From: Siderastrea radians
Taxonomy: Eukaryota > Cnidaria > Anthozoa > Scleractinia > Rhizangiidae
Direction of reading: 5' to 3'
NCBI GenBank assembly: GCA_964017195.1
Contig: CAXHKT010000142.1
Coordinates: 45,837 to 109,836, forward strand
Length of the DNA: 64,000 nt
Below, one piece after another: positions 43,792 to 57,100 of this stretch; the first letter of the stretch is position 1; every line of letters begins with the position of its first letter. A program made the translations under genes and the position numbers. The notes below the pieces were generated by a model. The model ran no database searches, was not told where the DNA came from, and was given only the letters and a program-made list of their open reading frames with translations.

Positions 43792-44200
43792 GTTTATTTA
43801 TTTGCATGACCATAAATTCAGCCTACGGTTTGACAGTCAAACTTCTATTTAGCCTGAGAAAGCAGCCGACGTCTCGCGAGGTCGCCACTTGAACCCTCGC
43901 GAAACGACCTCTGAGTAACGAGCGCAGAAATTCCATACTCATGAGGCGACACTACCCAGATCTAGTTAGTGCTTCTGATTGGTTGAAAGACGAGGGAATT
44001 TCGTTTTAACCAATCAGAGGCACTACCTAGATCTGGGTAGTGCCAGGACATCCATATGGAATTTTTGAGCTCGTTAGTCAGACGTCGTTTTGCGAGGGGT
44101 CAAGTAGCGTCCTCGCGAAACGTCGGCTGTTTTCTCAGGTTAACTTCTATTAGGCAGCCTCCTGTTAGAGGGACACCATCATTTATTTTTAGTATGACTT
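43760..44200 (-). mobile_element. LINE 3' end with (TTG)n tail, split by a MITE
   Basis: On the minus strand the tail is GCAAATAAATAAACTTG followed by ten or so TTG units (43,762-43,790). Its upstream sequence is interrupted by the inverted-repeat element at 43,851-44,142 and resumes with AACTTCTATTAGGCAGCC. Confidence 0.65.
43851..44142. mobile_element. ~290-bp MITE with inverted termini, inserted in a LINE
   Basis: The left end CCTGAGAAAGCAGCCGACGT and the right end ACGTCGGCTGTTTTCTCAGG are inverted copies (two differences), and a further internal palindrome surrounds CTACCCAGATCTAGTTAG. The flanks are AACTTCTATTTAG on the left and AACTTCTATTAG on the right, a target duplication with one indel. 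The interior also has CCAATCAGA / TCTGATTGG motifs. Confidence 0.88.
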
Positions 44201-45496
44201 TAAAAAGCTAGCCATTAATGGACATCAGTTCTGCTAAAATGCACACAAATTTAGTAATAAGAGGTTTTGACTTTGGAATGTTTCCAAGTACTTCTCTTTT
44301 GTCTTCTATAAAATTAGTAAACATTGATGGTAGATCATCCTTGATTTGAAAACCCACAATAAAGCGTCCAGTTGGTGGTCAACAATATCCTTACAGATGA
44401 ATTACCAGATTGTGACTTAAAAAAAAAACAGTATAAACTCTGCATGATATTGCCTTTTCAGCGGCCTCTAATGTCGCAGGAGTCTCGGAAATTCTGATAG
44501 TACGATATTGTAAACAAAACCTTTACCGCAGCTAGTGATACACCTCTATTAAACGGCCAGTAAGAATAAGCTTTGCCTCTTCATTTTCGACCTGGATCTA
44601 ATGAAAGAGAAGAGATCAAAGATAAGCTAAGGTTATAAGTGTAAATAAACAGCACAGAGACGTCATGTGCAATTGAAATAACACACTGATGAACGAGCAT
44701 ATCGCAGTTAGACTTTAGGGGGAGACTCCTAACTACCATTTTGTTACTATTGAAAGCTCCTAGTCATCATAACTTGGCTCAGAAACTCAAAAAAAGCCCA
44801 GGTAGAATAGGGTTAAGGCTTGATCCAGTTGTCATGCAACATTTCCTCATGTTAATTAAAAAAAACCTCAATACCGTAGCATAGCTCACTGTTTTTCAAG
44901 GTTTGATATCCTGAAGTGTTTAATCCTGCCATGTTATTTAGCCTTTTTCTGCGTAGGAGAGTAGTTTGTCCGTGAACTGTGGTGAAACGTGGCGCTAAAA
45001 CATTACAAAACTTTTGAATGCATAGGACAACACAATGCAAAAACAAATGCATTTTTTTTACTTTTGGGGCCGATACTCGTTGTTGCCAGAAGTCACTTGA
45101 AGAGTAAGTTATACAAAGCTGATTGTACGACTGCACTAACGACAAGGCTAGATTTGTTAGTCCCATAGACGAATAGGTAGTAACACTGTTGCAATACCGG
45201 CCAATATCTGCCCTTGTGTCGTAGTGCCAGCCTTGCGATTAGCTGTTTTTGGACTCATTCAGACAACAGGGGTGCATTGGCTAAACCGTGATGGTCAATC
45301 TTTTCCACAAAGCTGTGCACGTGCTTTGGAAAAGTTTTCATTTTTTGCAAGGTTCCTTCAGGAACGAGACAATACGTCAATTTTCCTTGTTGGGATGCGA
45401 TGCCCTCTGTAAACCTCGCTGAAACAAATCTGGCTTTCCAGCCGTCGCAGTTTCTCCGCCGTCTTTGACACTGATCTCCATTTTGGTCTCTTCTAG
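44201..45496. other. No confident gene
   Basis: Only short frames; the 104-codon minus frame at 44,852-45,166 has no domain character. The upstream exons of the broken paralogue that follows should lie here if it was a spliced gene, but none is recognised. Confidence 0.35.
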
Positions 45497-45969
45497 GGAG
45501 ACAAGGTTGAGGCTGATTCATCATCCAAAAATTCTGACTTAACCAACGAAGAAAAAGAATCATATTTCCGGGTGATCATCGATGGAAAGACCGCAAAATT
45601 CAAGTTAACCAAAGATTAGATTTGGGAAGAATACACATTAACACATTTCCAAGCGGAGGCCGATTGTTGAGCGAGGACTGGACTCTAATCTTTCTCAGCA
45701 AGCTCAAAGAAAGAAACCCATGGTGCAGTCTGCGCTTCAAGAACAATCATGTGAGATCAGAAAACTCCCGCAAAATCCATTCAGCGGTGTTCTTCAGAGG
45801 AGGCGCGGAATGCAAGCAACCAGAATGCAGCGTGAAAGTGCGGTTAGTCATCCGGAAACAGAAAGGAAAACATGTTGACGTTACATATATGGGAAACGTG
45901 TGTCACAGCATTGAACCTGGGGAAGGTGACTTCAAACAGAAACAAATTAGACGTAATTATTGTTCGTGA
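45497..45969 (+). pseudogene. Broken paralogue of the 24.5 kb cysteine-domain exon
   Basis: After an acceptor GTCTCTTCTAG at 45,496 the frame reads GDKVEADSSSKNSDLTNEEK and on to KFKLTKD, then hits TAG at 45,617-45,619. The homologous domain resumes in another frame from about 45,622 (GRIHINTFPSGGRLLSEDW, NPWCSLRFKNNHVRSENS, FFRGGAECKQPECSVKVRL, VDVTYMGNVCH) to the stop at 45,967-45,969. Alignment to the minus-strand copy at 24.5 kb shows a small indel at the break. Both exons start in phase 0. CCTGGGGAAG|GTGACT near 45,921 looks like a donor, so the intact family may continue into another exon. Confidence 0.65.
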
Positions 45970-47777
45970 GCTGAGTTTTAAAACAAGAAATGCTTGTTCC
46001 AAAAAAAAAAATTCAGAAATTGAAGATCCAACTGCAGAACTTAAATTGACATCCCTTTTTTCTATTAATTCCTAACTGATTTGCAGAAACTAAGTTGCCT
46101 ATTTGATTAGTAATAGCGATGAATCAAATCATCTCTAGATGATTCGATGATAAGCCTTGTTTCCTTTGTGGCTTACTTCATTAGAAATCAGACGTAACTA
46201 TTCCTTAACACTTTCAGAAGGTGAAAGACAGTGTAAGACGCACTCTAGCCGTGATTATGTTCTATTTTGAAAAAAGTTTAAGCTTCTTAGTGTGTCAGCT
46301 CTATCAACTTTTCTAATGTGTAGTTATTAGTTGGCTTTTCGGATACGAATATCCATGTGCAGGCCTGTTCTTGAAACAGACTTTTAAAACTTAATTTAAG
46401 GTTTAGTTTTTTTTAACTAAAAAAAGTCAAAACGTTCAATTATTGTTTTGTGTTCACCTTGTTTACGTGACGTAAATATACCGAAATTATACTCAATAAT
46501 AAAGCAAAGAAACTTTGTATAGGGAAGACGAACACGTATCATTAAATTTCTGTTCAGGTCGTGTGCTTGCAACATGGTGGGTCGATAAACGGCGAGATGA
46601 TTGGTTTAGGCCAAGATCAGACATGATCAGCTCTCTCACGAAAAACCAGTATGAGTCAAGTTTTGTGGATTTGTTCAGTGATTGACCGCTGCATAAAATA
46701 ATAGGCTTTCAATGGCCATTGGTCCTAAAGTGAAGCTATGGCGCCTACCGAATGAGAAAACCTGCCTACGCCCTCAGAAAGCCGCTAAGCACTTCTTCCA
46801 TTAACCGTTCAGTATACTAGAGATGCATAGTGTATCCTTCTGGGAAACCAACCTTGGAAACCAAACCAAGTTTAGTTCGTCTGGTTATGCTTCTTGAAGC
46901 TCATACAGTATAAGCCGGGGCATAAGACGAATAAAGGCGTTTGCTGTTTACAAACGTTCTTTCAGTGTTATCCCAATTTACCACCCATTAAAACCAAAGA
47001 CCGGAACACTTCGTTTGCAAATTGACAGGCTTCTGACACACGTCACATTAATATCGAAGTGCGTCGAGACAAATTGACAGTGAGGTAACCCGTACACGAT
47101 TAAGGGCGAAAAAACAGCTGATTCGATTTAGAATGTTTAGTTAACTGTGCGGATTTTCCTGCGCCAGGAGCAGATGGTTGCACGTTATTATTCGCGTAAG
47201 TAGGGTTTAACACACAAGGAGTTTTGTTTAAAAAGGAGAAGTTGACGTGACATTTGCTGTAGTTACACCGGGCGGTCTTAACTGCCGTTAAGAGGTTTTT
47301 ACCACGGTAGATGTCAAATTATGTGTAACACAATGGTTTTTGTGAGGCATTAAGCTTCCTCGGTGAATTTCCATGGATACGCGAGCATCAAATTCTATAG
47401 GTTTTTTGTCTCAAGTTTCAAAGCTTAAAAGATCAGTTTTTCGAAACCTGTGCCTGAACTGTAAACACTGTGTTAGCATATTTCGCGCATGTTTTGAAAT
47501 CCCACCAACAGAGCCACGCCGCATCGTTTTCATTCCCTGAAAAAGCTTTGAAAGATCAAAATGACATTTTGCTAAAGAAATATCTAATTTAATCACAATT
47601 TCATTCGACTGCCTGGGTTGAATAAGGCTCTTCAACCACATGTACATGTACAACCAAGAGCTCTGAAAACGAGCTATTCGATGCCTTTGTAATGCAGGGA
47701 TACATCCTAACAGGAACTTTGGTCCCTGAGCTTTCTATTCAAATTCTAGTTGCTTAAAAACCGGGACTATCCCTTTT
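45970..47777. other. Intergenic, no gene seen
   Basis: AT-rich sequence between the broken paralogue and the convergent C3-like gene. Only short frames are present. Confidence 0.45.
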
Positions 47778-47783
47778 TTTATT
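47778..47783 (-). terminator. AATAAA poly(A) signal of the C3-like gene
   Basis: On the minus strand AATAAA lies 17 bases after the TAG stop (47,800-47,802). If it is the one used, the 3' UTR is short. Confidence 0.55.
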
Positions 47784-47799
47784 TATAACTATGCAAGAT

Positions 47800-48125
47800 C
47801 TAAATGGAACACCTCGGATCCATGCCTATTCGGGCTCGTAGGTCATCTAATTTTAAGTTTTTGCGCTTCTTCACCCAGGGAATAACAAAAGACTTCTCGT
47901 CGAACACAAAAAAAGGCCCCTCTTCGTGTCCCATGATGAGGTACTCTTTTCTCTCTTCCAGCTCTGGGCAAGTGCACCCGGATCGCTTCTTGAACTCCAT
48001 GAAGTCCCCTTCTTTGAAATCAGTTTTTCTTTTCTTGATTATCTCCTTTAGTTTTATTTCATAGGTGACCCAGGACTGTTTTCGAAAATCACGTTCATCG
48101 ACTAGAATCACTTCGCCTATAACAG
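47800..48125 (-). CDS. C3: C3-like terminal exon Q (C345C/netrin domain and stop)
   Basis: Acceptor TTTTTTTCAG; 326 nt to TAG at 47,800-47,802. Reads VIGEVILVDERDFRKQSWV, YEIKLKEIIKKRKTDF, SGCTCPELEERKEYLIMGHE: the NTR fold with its CxCP and YLIMG motifs. Confidence 0.95.
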
Positions 48126-51100
48126 CTGAAAAAAAAGTTCATCAAAATGAGAAAAATACTTTATGTTAAAGTTTATTTGTAAGTAATATTTCGTATCTGC
48201 TACAAAACTCCACAAGGGCGTTGCAAATTTATCAACTAACGTTCGGGCGTACAAGGAGGGGAGGAGGAGGTGGTGGATGCCACCCCCTCTCAGGTTTTCC
48301 TAATTTTTTTTCCAAGACGAATTAATATATAGACCTGCCGTTTTCAGTAGCTGAGCGCATATCCCTTAGACACATTTTGATACAAGATTGGTGAGAATCG
48401 GTTTCAATGGTTACGAGATATGACGTCATAAGTAGCAGGTGGTCAAGCCATTTTTGAAGAAAAATGCGTGTTTTTACCCTTTTTAGCTGAAAAAATGCAA
48501 AAAAAAAACCAACAAAAAGCAGCAAAATGTATAATTATGTCATATTCTACATGTCCAGCATTACAAATTTCCAATTTTAACGGTTTTTGACAATTTCTAA
48601 TTTTTGGTAAAATCCACGATGGCGCCCAAAATGGCGGCCATCTTGGATGACGTCACAGGCCCTCAGCAGCGCGGCAACCTATAATATGTACCTCATCTTG
48701 TAGAGCACGTCACAGGCTTTCTATTTAAGTTACAATCTTTTCGAAATGCTGTAACATAACGAAAATCCAAGGAGGCCCCCCCCCCTGTGTCACGGTGGCG
48801 ACTTTGCTTGTACGTCCGATGGTTAAAATTTACCGGTTTTGTTACTTGATGAAATCATCCTTAAAGTTTCCACGAGAGAAGAACGTCTTCAAATCAGCAT
48901 GATGCTTGATTAAAAATTATAGAATCGAAATTTTTAATATGGCCTGTTCCCCGAGACATTTCAAGAGCGAAGAAGAACTCTTGGACGACTTGTCAGTGAT
49001 TCGACTGGAGGCATTTTTCCACTGCAAGTGGTTAATTCGGGATTTTTTTCTGACTTTCCAAACACTAATTAGCCTGTGCTCGCTCCGCTTGCCAATTCTT
49101 TTGGTGCTCTATTCCCTTAAGCAAAGAGCTTGTCCGCAAGCTTAAAGTGCTACTACGATAAAAATTTTCTTGTTTTGTTTTCAACTTTTCTAAACTTCAA
49201 ACTATTCAATAGATGCCATATTATATTAACCGCGATAAATTAGATCGATATATGCTTACACAGCCCAGGAACATATGTCCGAAAACCACGTTAAATCCGT
49301 CCGCCATCACTCAGTTCACGAAAAGAAGCCCGCGAATTTCATGGAAGCGGTCTTATCTCTAAGCACGTGAATTTTGCTCGTGACGTAGAAGTCTCAACCA
49401 TCGCCACAACAAAGGCCGGAGAAGAGTATAATGAAGAGTTGAAAATAGAGAGCCAAACATCGCACTGTCGAATTTGTCGTCCAGTTCTTTTGAGAACGAT
49501 TTAAAACAAAGGTTTTTTGGCGAAGTCGGCGAACTCGCAGAAGTCGTGTCGATGACAGTTTAGAGCCTTTCGCTACCGAAGAGGAAGCCGTCTCACAATG
49601 GAAGAATGGATCAAGAAGCCGAACAAATATCCCAATTATCCCAAATCACAAACACTGAAATCCTTCCGATAATACAACATATTTAACTGTTTCACATGTC
49701 TGTCGTGTTGGCCGGTCCGTCAGCTGTTTCGTACTCTTGCTTTTTTTACTTGTCGATACGGGTTGACTGTTGTTGTTATATTCACAAATTTGTTCCAGTA
49801 TCCTGAATTGTAGTTAGAAAGATTTTAGACCTTAGAATAATAAATCCTATAATAATAAGCTCTCCCTTCTAAAAGGAAAGCCTACGTAACCCTACGTGAA
49901 AGTTTTTCGAATAAATATAGAGAGCCCTGAGCCTAACATACATTCAGAATTTTATATACAAGACAAAAGGTCGAGAAAAATAAATTCACGTAAACGAAGT
50001 GATGTCGCGAATCGCCCGTGTAATTGTGCGACCACGGTAATCATACTACCTAGTAAACAAGCAAATGCGAATTAACAGAGACAAACTCTAATTTACCATC
50101 AGAAGTCTAGGTATAAACTGGGGAATACGCCGTCGCATCGAAAGCGTTACTGAGAGAAGTGGCTACCCCGAACGCGGTGAAAGGCTCAAAAAATTATAGC
50201 TAAAAGACTTTGGGAGCTCGCTTCGCCCTAAAAGATACATAAGGAGCTGGCTACGTGGAACTCGGGAGAGAGATTGAAATATACGAGGGATGTTAGGAGC
50301 TGGCTACGCAGTAAAAAGAACAAGCAATACACAGTAAGGTTTGTTATGGTCGATTAAGCTCGGTTGTTTATATTTTCACGTTATATGTGGCCGAGTAATT
50401 CAAAGAAATTTCGCGTAATATTTTCGTTTGTAGAACGAAGAATACACTGTGATGTTCTGTTATGGTCGACTAGTTTATAGGAACTTCAAATAATATTCTT
50501 TTAGCGGAAGTTTAAGTGGGGAAAGTTTATAGTACGCGGAATACACGTCAATGTTCTGCGTATTGCGGAGCCGGCTTGGCGGCAACACAGAAACTATCTG
50601 TTGGGACTTATACATGTATATGCACAAGACAACCGAGCGAAGTATCTCTTAGGTATGTGAGGAAAGGTGTATCTTACCGTACATGTGATGTTAGCACAAA
50701 CGGCAAATTAATAATTGCCCACCATTCGACTATCCCGCTCAGATATGATTGCTGGTGTTTTTCTTCGTAATGGCTGAAACTGATCCTGGTTTTAAATATT
50801 TCCTTGTACCTTTCCCATAAAGTGCTTGAGTAAAACGTTCAGCCGTAAAATGCACAGAGCAAACAGTGTCCAACAGCACTGAAGTCCTTCCAGTGCACGC
50901 AAATGGAGCTTTCCCGCTTAAAATAAAATGTACCCTCTTAAGTCGGTGAACTGTGAATGGAAATTTCTTCATCGATGCTTTCTTTGTCGCAATCTTTAAC
51001 AACAGAGCGCCGACCATGCATACTGCAGCTCAAAATCGAAGAAATGAATCTTGCGAACCCTCACACCTCTCCGAATGCATAAGAAAGTAACCACGTCAGT

Positions 51101-54100
51101 TTTGTTGTGTTGAGACTTCTACGTCACTTCCTCTTTGGGCCAACTCGGTTGGCAACAAGTTTATCTATCCATCTATCTATCTATCTCGGCCCAACTCGTC
51201 CCAGTCATTTTTGAATTGAGTAATGGCGGCAAGTCGAATTCGAAAATTACAGTTAAAATAATCGGACTTCCCGTACGAATTTCGACTTAAAACTTTACAC
51301 GGTGAGTAATACGACTTATACAGTTTTCTAAAGACGGAGAGAACAAAAAAATTCATATTTTTGATCATAGCAGCACTTTAAGACTAAATTAATAGCAGAT
51401 TATTTTTTACACAGGGATCAAGGAAACAGCAAGGCGACACAAGTCCCTGGATGAACCTTGCTGGAAAGTCATTATTCATCGCGGTTTTTTTTCTTACCAA
51501 AGTCAAACTCGTGGCATGCTTTTTTCACCAGTTCATGAAGCTTGAATGACCGATCAACACAGGAGGGACAATCGTCTACATGGAAATAAAGACAAATAAA
51601 GAGGAGGTCTTTTCTAACTAGAAAAACAACAGCCTTGGCTAAGACTTTACATGAACTTAACGGTCATGATATTTTACATACAACCTGGTCAGTATAGTAA
51701 TGATAATTCTTCTATGGAAAATACATTCCATATTTTTCAGCTGCGCTCTAAAATGTCAACCGAGAATGAGATCAGACGTCAGCATATTAAGGTCTATTAA
51801 GACCCAAAGGACACAGCTAACGGGCCTTCCATAGTCTTGCGAATTCCCTCTAACTAATAAATGAAAGTGAACAGGCTAAACCACAGCACTGCTGATTACG
51901 CCCCTTAATCTTATCGGACAGTGATGAAGGATTTTCAATTTCCTCTAGCAAGGGATACGTTAGGGCAAACGGCCTTCCTGCTAACAGAGGTAACTAGAAA
52001 GCCGAAAGCTTGGATACACATAGAACGAAGTGGATACGGATTAAACCGTTTGCCGAAAGTAGAATTTTGTTTAAATCGGGACGAAAATCAGCTTATAAGA
52101 ACAACAACAACAACAGCATAAGAAACAAACAAACAAACAAACAAAAACAAACCATTAATTAAGCTTCATTAGAACATTTCGTTGGTAGATACCTTGTGAG
52201 CACCTGCAGTAACCCTCCTTGCATATGCCTGCTAGAAGCGCGCTTCTGGGATTTGGTGAATAGAACTCTGTGCAGGAGTCCTCTGTTCCGAGATACAAAA
52301 AAGCGCAACAGATTCACTAACGATTACAAATTAAACATTTATTGTCTGTTAATATCGGAAAAAAGCTTATACCTGGCTTGTAGTAGTCGTAAACTTTCAC
52401 AGGGACTGGCTGGACCGTTCCAACGTCATACATTCGGTTCACCATAAATTTGGCACAAAACTCCTTCGCATTAGAAATCTATGACCAAATAAACAATGAA
52501 ACAAATATATTTATATATACTAACTAACTAATGTGTTGAAGTATATTATCGTTTTAGCATCCCCTTACTTTATTTATGGTTCTCATTAATTGCCTTTCAT
52601 CTTCTGAATATTTTACAATTTTACTTTACGGTTACAGCGAGACATTTAGGAGTATGAATTAAAGAGGTGGAGGAGGGGTAGGAGGGATAGTGCTGTGTAA
52701 TTTTTATGGCATCCGTGAATAAAACTCATCACTCTTTCGGGTTCACTGAGGCGAGTTTCTCGAAGCCCCGAAAAGCAATTCGTTAAAGTATGAAGCAATC
52801 ATTCTACAAAGCTGTTATTTTACCTTGTCTTTAGGATAAGAAATGTTTAACTGATAGCAAAGTTTTTAATGCTGAGAAAATTCTTTATGTATAAGATACA
52901 GTGTGAAATATAGACGCGAAATCGATCTAAAAAAACGATTCAGGGCTTGCGAGAAACGGGCCCCAGGAATCAGAATTTTGTGTTCAAAAAGGAACCACCA
53001 GCGGTGGCCTTCATCTCTGAAATAAGTATGAATATACGAGAGCACGCTTTATTTCAAAGTTGTAGAGGTTTTCTTTTGCAAAATAGTACACTGTTAGTTG
53101 TACCTCGAGTCAACCATTGGCTGAAAGAGTATCAAGTGTCAGATAAGATAAATGAATTTCTTGTAGTTATCTTCAAACAAGTTGTCTGTGCTCCGTTGAA
53201 AAAAATAACCAAGGGCAAGCAATGTTAGCTGAATAGCTAAAAAGTGTTACTTTACCTCGCTGACATAAAGTATGACAGATCTGTCAGAAACTTCAAATCG
53301 GTCCACAGTTGGCCGCACGTTTTCCATCAACTGTAAAAATTAGCAAAGAAAGTAAACACAAATTAGTCTGATATTTCCTCGAGTAAAGAGACACAATGAA
53401 GGAGTGAAAAGTAGCCTTAGAATAGCTAACCTGGACCGAAATCATCTATAGAGTCAAGTAATTATAATGGTGTATCCACAGCTTGAAGTATTTTTATATA
53501 GTTAACGACCTGATTTGTGAGTCATCTCGTAATTTGGAAGTAATTCAGTAGCACAAAGGGCACAATCAGCACATTTCCAGGATAAAACGTTAGACGCCTA
53601 ACTAGTAGCAGATGGCAAAAAGCAGATAATGCATCTACCTCAAACAATGAATCCTTGTCTGGAGTAAACCCAGAGAAAATGCCAACTTCCATTATTGTCA
53701 TGCCTGTTTTCCCTTGCTTTAGATACCTGTGAAAAGAAATCGTCAAAAAGCATTAAAAATGGAATTTTCTGATGCTTGACATGTAGAATATTTAACATTT
53801 TGCTGTTTTTGTTTTCTGGACATTTTTTGCATCTGCCTCAAAAAGGGTAAAAATCACGCATTTTTCTTCAAAAAATGGTTTGACCACTTGCCAATATGCG
53901 CACAGCTACTGAAAACGGCAGGTCTAGATAATAATTCGTCTTGGAAAAAGTCATGAAAAACCTTATGGGCGCCCGAGGATTAAACGTTCAATATTTCCAA
54001 AAACGGAGACTTTGTTCAAGTACGGGCTATTGTCGGAAAAGCGTAACGAGAGATATCCACCGCGCTAAGTATCTGTCATTGGAGTTTACAAGAGTGAAAA

Positions 54101-57100
54101 AAAATGCAATAACTCTAACCGTGCACATATTTTGAGTTGTAACGCGTCTGGACTCTTTGCCTCCGTGTTTGGCTTTTTGTGATACTTTTTCTTCTTCTTT
54201 CTTTTGCAGGGTTTTCCTTTCTTGTTCTTTCGACATTTCTTGGCTTTTCTCTCTCGCTTATCGTCATCCCTTCTCTCCCTTGAACGACCCATGATTGACA
54301 TCCCATCTACATTGTCTTGTTTCATTTCTTCTCGGACTTCAATCTTTACCACAAAGTGACAGGTTTCGTTCTTTGAAGATGGGACATTGTGGCGAACTTC
54401 AATCTAGCGAAAAAAAGAAGCCACAAGCTATAGCGTACCAATGAAAAAACAAATCAGTCAAACAAGACGAAGTGGAGGCGCGAATAAAGCCGGCAAGCCG
54501 AAAAGATTTAAAGAAGAAACTCTTAGTAAGTTATTTTGATTATGAACATTTTAAATGATTGGTTTTTCGTTGGAAAATTATCTTGAATTCTCCATCTCCT
54601 ACTGTTTCAGAAAAAAGATTGTATTTAAGCTCATTAATTTTGACCAAAAAACCCGCAAAATTACCCTGAAATAGTCCGCTTGTTCCCACCATTCCAAGGT
54701 CTCTCCAGCCCTTACAAAACTGCCTCATTAAAATAACCATTTATACACCTGATAGGAAAAAATCTCCAGGCCAGCAATGCAACATGAAGATTTGGCCCTG
54801 CAATCGTTTGAAATCGAGGCTGTCTGGGTTCTCGTAACATCTAGACCACCGTGCTTTTGCAATTACGTACAGGATTCGAATAAGCGACCACCCTTAGGAA
54901 AATTGGTCTATTACGTGAGAAAAATGCGCATTTAGTTACTGCATATAGTATCTGCTAGTTAGTTGACAGTGAATGTGCTTTACAGAGGTGACAACCTCTG
55001 AGGTTGGTCGTCCAGATTTAGCTGTATGAAACCGTTAAGTAGAGAGTAAACTATTTTACCAGTAGGTGTCCTACTCCGCTTCCCGATGAGTCAATAAACA
55101 TTTGTCCTCCCAGAAGATGTGTTACCTGTGTAAAGAGACCAACATAATCACCACAAGTCGCGATGAGATTTCCATCATCCCTCGGGGACATGAGAGGCAG
55201 CTTCGGCACCGAGCTTTGGCGATTCTTGTTGAACCAGTTGTGTAATAATGTTTTAATAATAAAGAATCGAACTTTGTTAAAGAAACAAAAGAAACTTAGA
55301 TCTTCTTTCTATTTTTAATTTGAAAACTGTCAGATTTGTAAAAGTTTGTAAAGCACCTCATTCGAAAATGAAGAACCCTAAGAAATGAAGAACGTTGACG
55401 ACCCGGACGTCGTGGGTGGCTAACGAAAGTTGTCAGGGTTTTTCTTTTGGAACGCCTTTGATGTCATCAAGCCCTTAAAGTCGAAGCAACCGTTTTCCGA
55501 ACAATTTTCTCTCCAGGTTTGAGTGGGTTGAGCTTGTTTTTCGTTTTCGTCTTTGCTCCGAATTCTCAGGCTTTTTTCCTTCCTCAAAAGCCAACATTTC
55601 TAGTTCCCAATTCGATCCGGAATCCGAGGGCCGTCATCCTCTTTAAACAAAGCCGATAACAAAAGGATGAATTAGTCTGACGAAAACTCTTCAGAGATCT
55701 ACTTCTTTAAACTGTTGTCAGTAATTGCGTCGCCCTTGGCTTTATTATCAACTTGAAGATGATAGCAAAATCACCCTATCATCTACAAGTTGATAATGAA
55801 CAGTAGGACATCAACACTGGGTTTCAAATTCCGTAAACACTAGTGGGAGTGTTTTTTTCCACGGTGCTCCCTCCTAACAGTTAGATAATTTCTGCAGCGT
55901 CTTCCAGGTGATAATATGGAAAACATACCTCTTCCTGTCTGAGCATGAGGGCGTTGTTTACGTCAATGTGATATTTTCTCTTCCAGCTTGCATCTTTCTC
56001 GGAGGACACAGACACGCGCAGGTCAAGGTTCGCACCAACGGTCTTCTCGCTGTACTTTGACAAGGCTTGTAACGCCACACAAGTGTCCTAGGAAGATTCA
56101 AAGTATGAGACGGGTGCAAGTGACTAAACATCAGTTTTAATAAAAAAATATGAAGGGCAATTAAATGGCGCTGTGTATACCCCTGAACAAGAATGGTTTA
56201 AAAAATCTATCGGCGTTTACTTTTAATGACGAATTTACTTATGATTTAGCCACCCAAAACCTGAAGAATCAAGTCCTCTCCTACCAATTATAAAAACGTA
56301 AGGAATGCATTCAAACCTGTGTCGATACAAAGCCACCCTGAGGATCCCTTAGGCTTGTGAGCCATGTGACAATCGGCCCTGCAAACTTAAGCCGTCCAAG
56401 AGCCATCTGAGCCAGCAGTGCATAAGCAGAGGTTTCCACGTTTAAGGCATTGTTCCCAGCATCCCAATGACGAGTGGCGTTGTCTGTGATTGAATAACTC
56501 TTTAATAAGTAGCTGCTTCTGTACCCTTTTTAGAAGCAGAATTCTAATTCTGAGGTTAAAGCTTCGGTATTCATTACAAGCTAGCTAATTCTATATCTAA
56601 ACTTTCCTAATAGCCGACTTTGTGTGTGTCAACAAAAAGTCAAAGAAAGTCCAGGGAATTTTAAAAGATAAGAATCTTTGAAAACAAACTAATCGAGTAT
56701 CCAGTCATGTTGTAAGACGACTTTTTATTATCCAGTTATTTTGAACAACGCAAGTGTTAATTTTTATTGTCTTTACTGTTTACCTCTCATTGGACACCCG
56801 CGCCCGACACGTTTCCCACCCAAAAGAACTATTCTGCCCTTATGAGTAAAATTACGTGAAAATCTTCATTCCGTTCTCGTCTATTCATTCCGCCGTTAAG
56901 GAGATGATAAAAGTGAGTCGTTCACTCCCAAAGAACGTAATTCATTGGCTAATCCTCTTGTATCTATGTTATAACTACACAATGAATGTTCCAAAATGCC
57001 CACAGTTCTCCTACTTTTATCAGGAAAAGAGATTATTACAACTGCAAACAGCATTAGTAATTAGCTAACAGAATTTGAAAATTCATGGGCCATGAATCCT

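Noticed and set aside
54540..54740. Extra C3-like exon (66-codon minus frame)
   Set aside because: Exons J and K join in phase and match the family without it, and its sequence fits no C3 segment.
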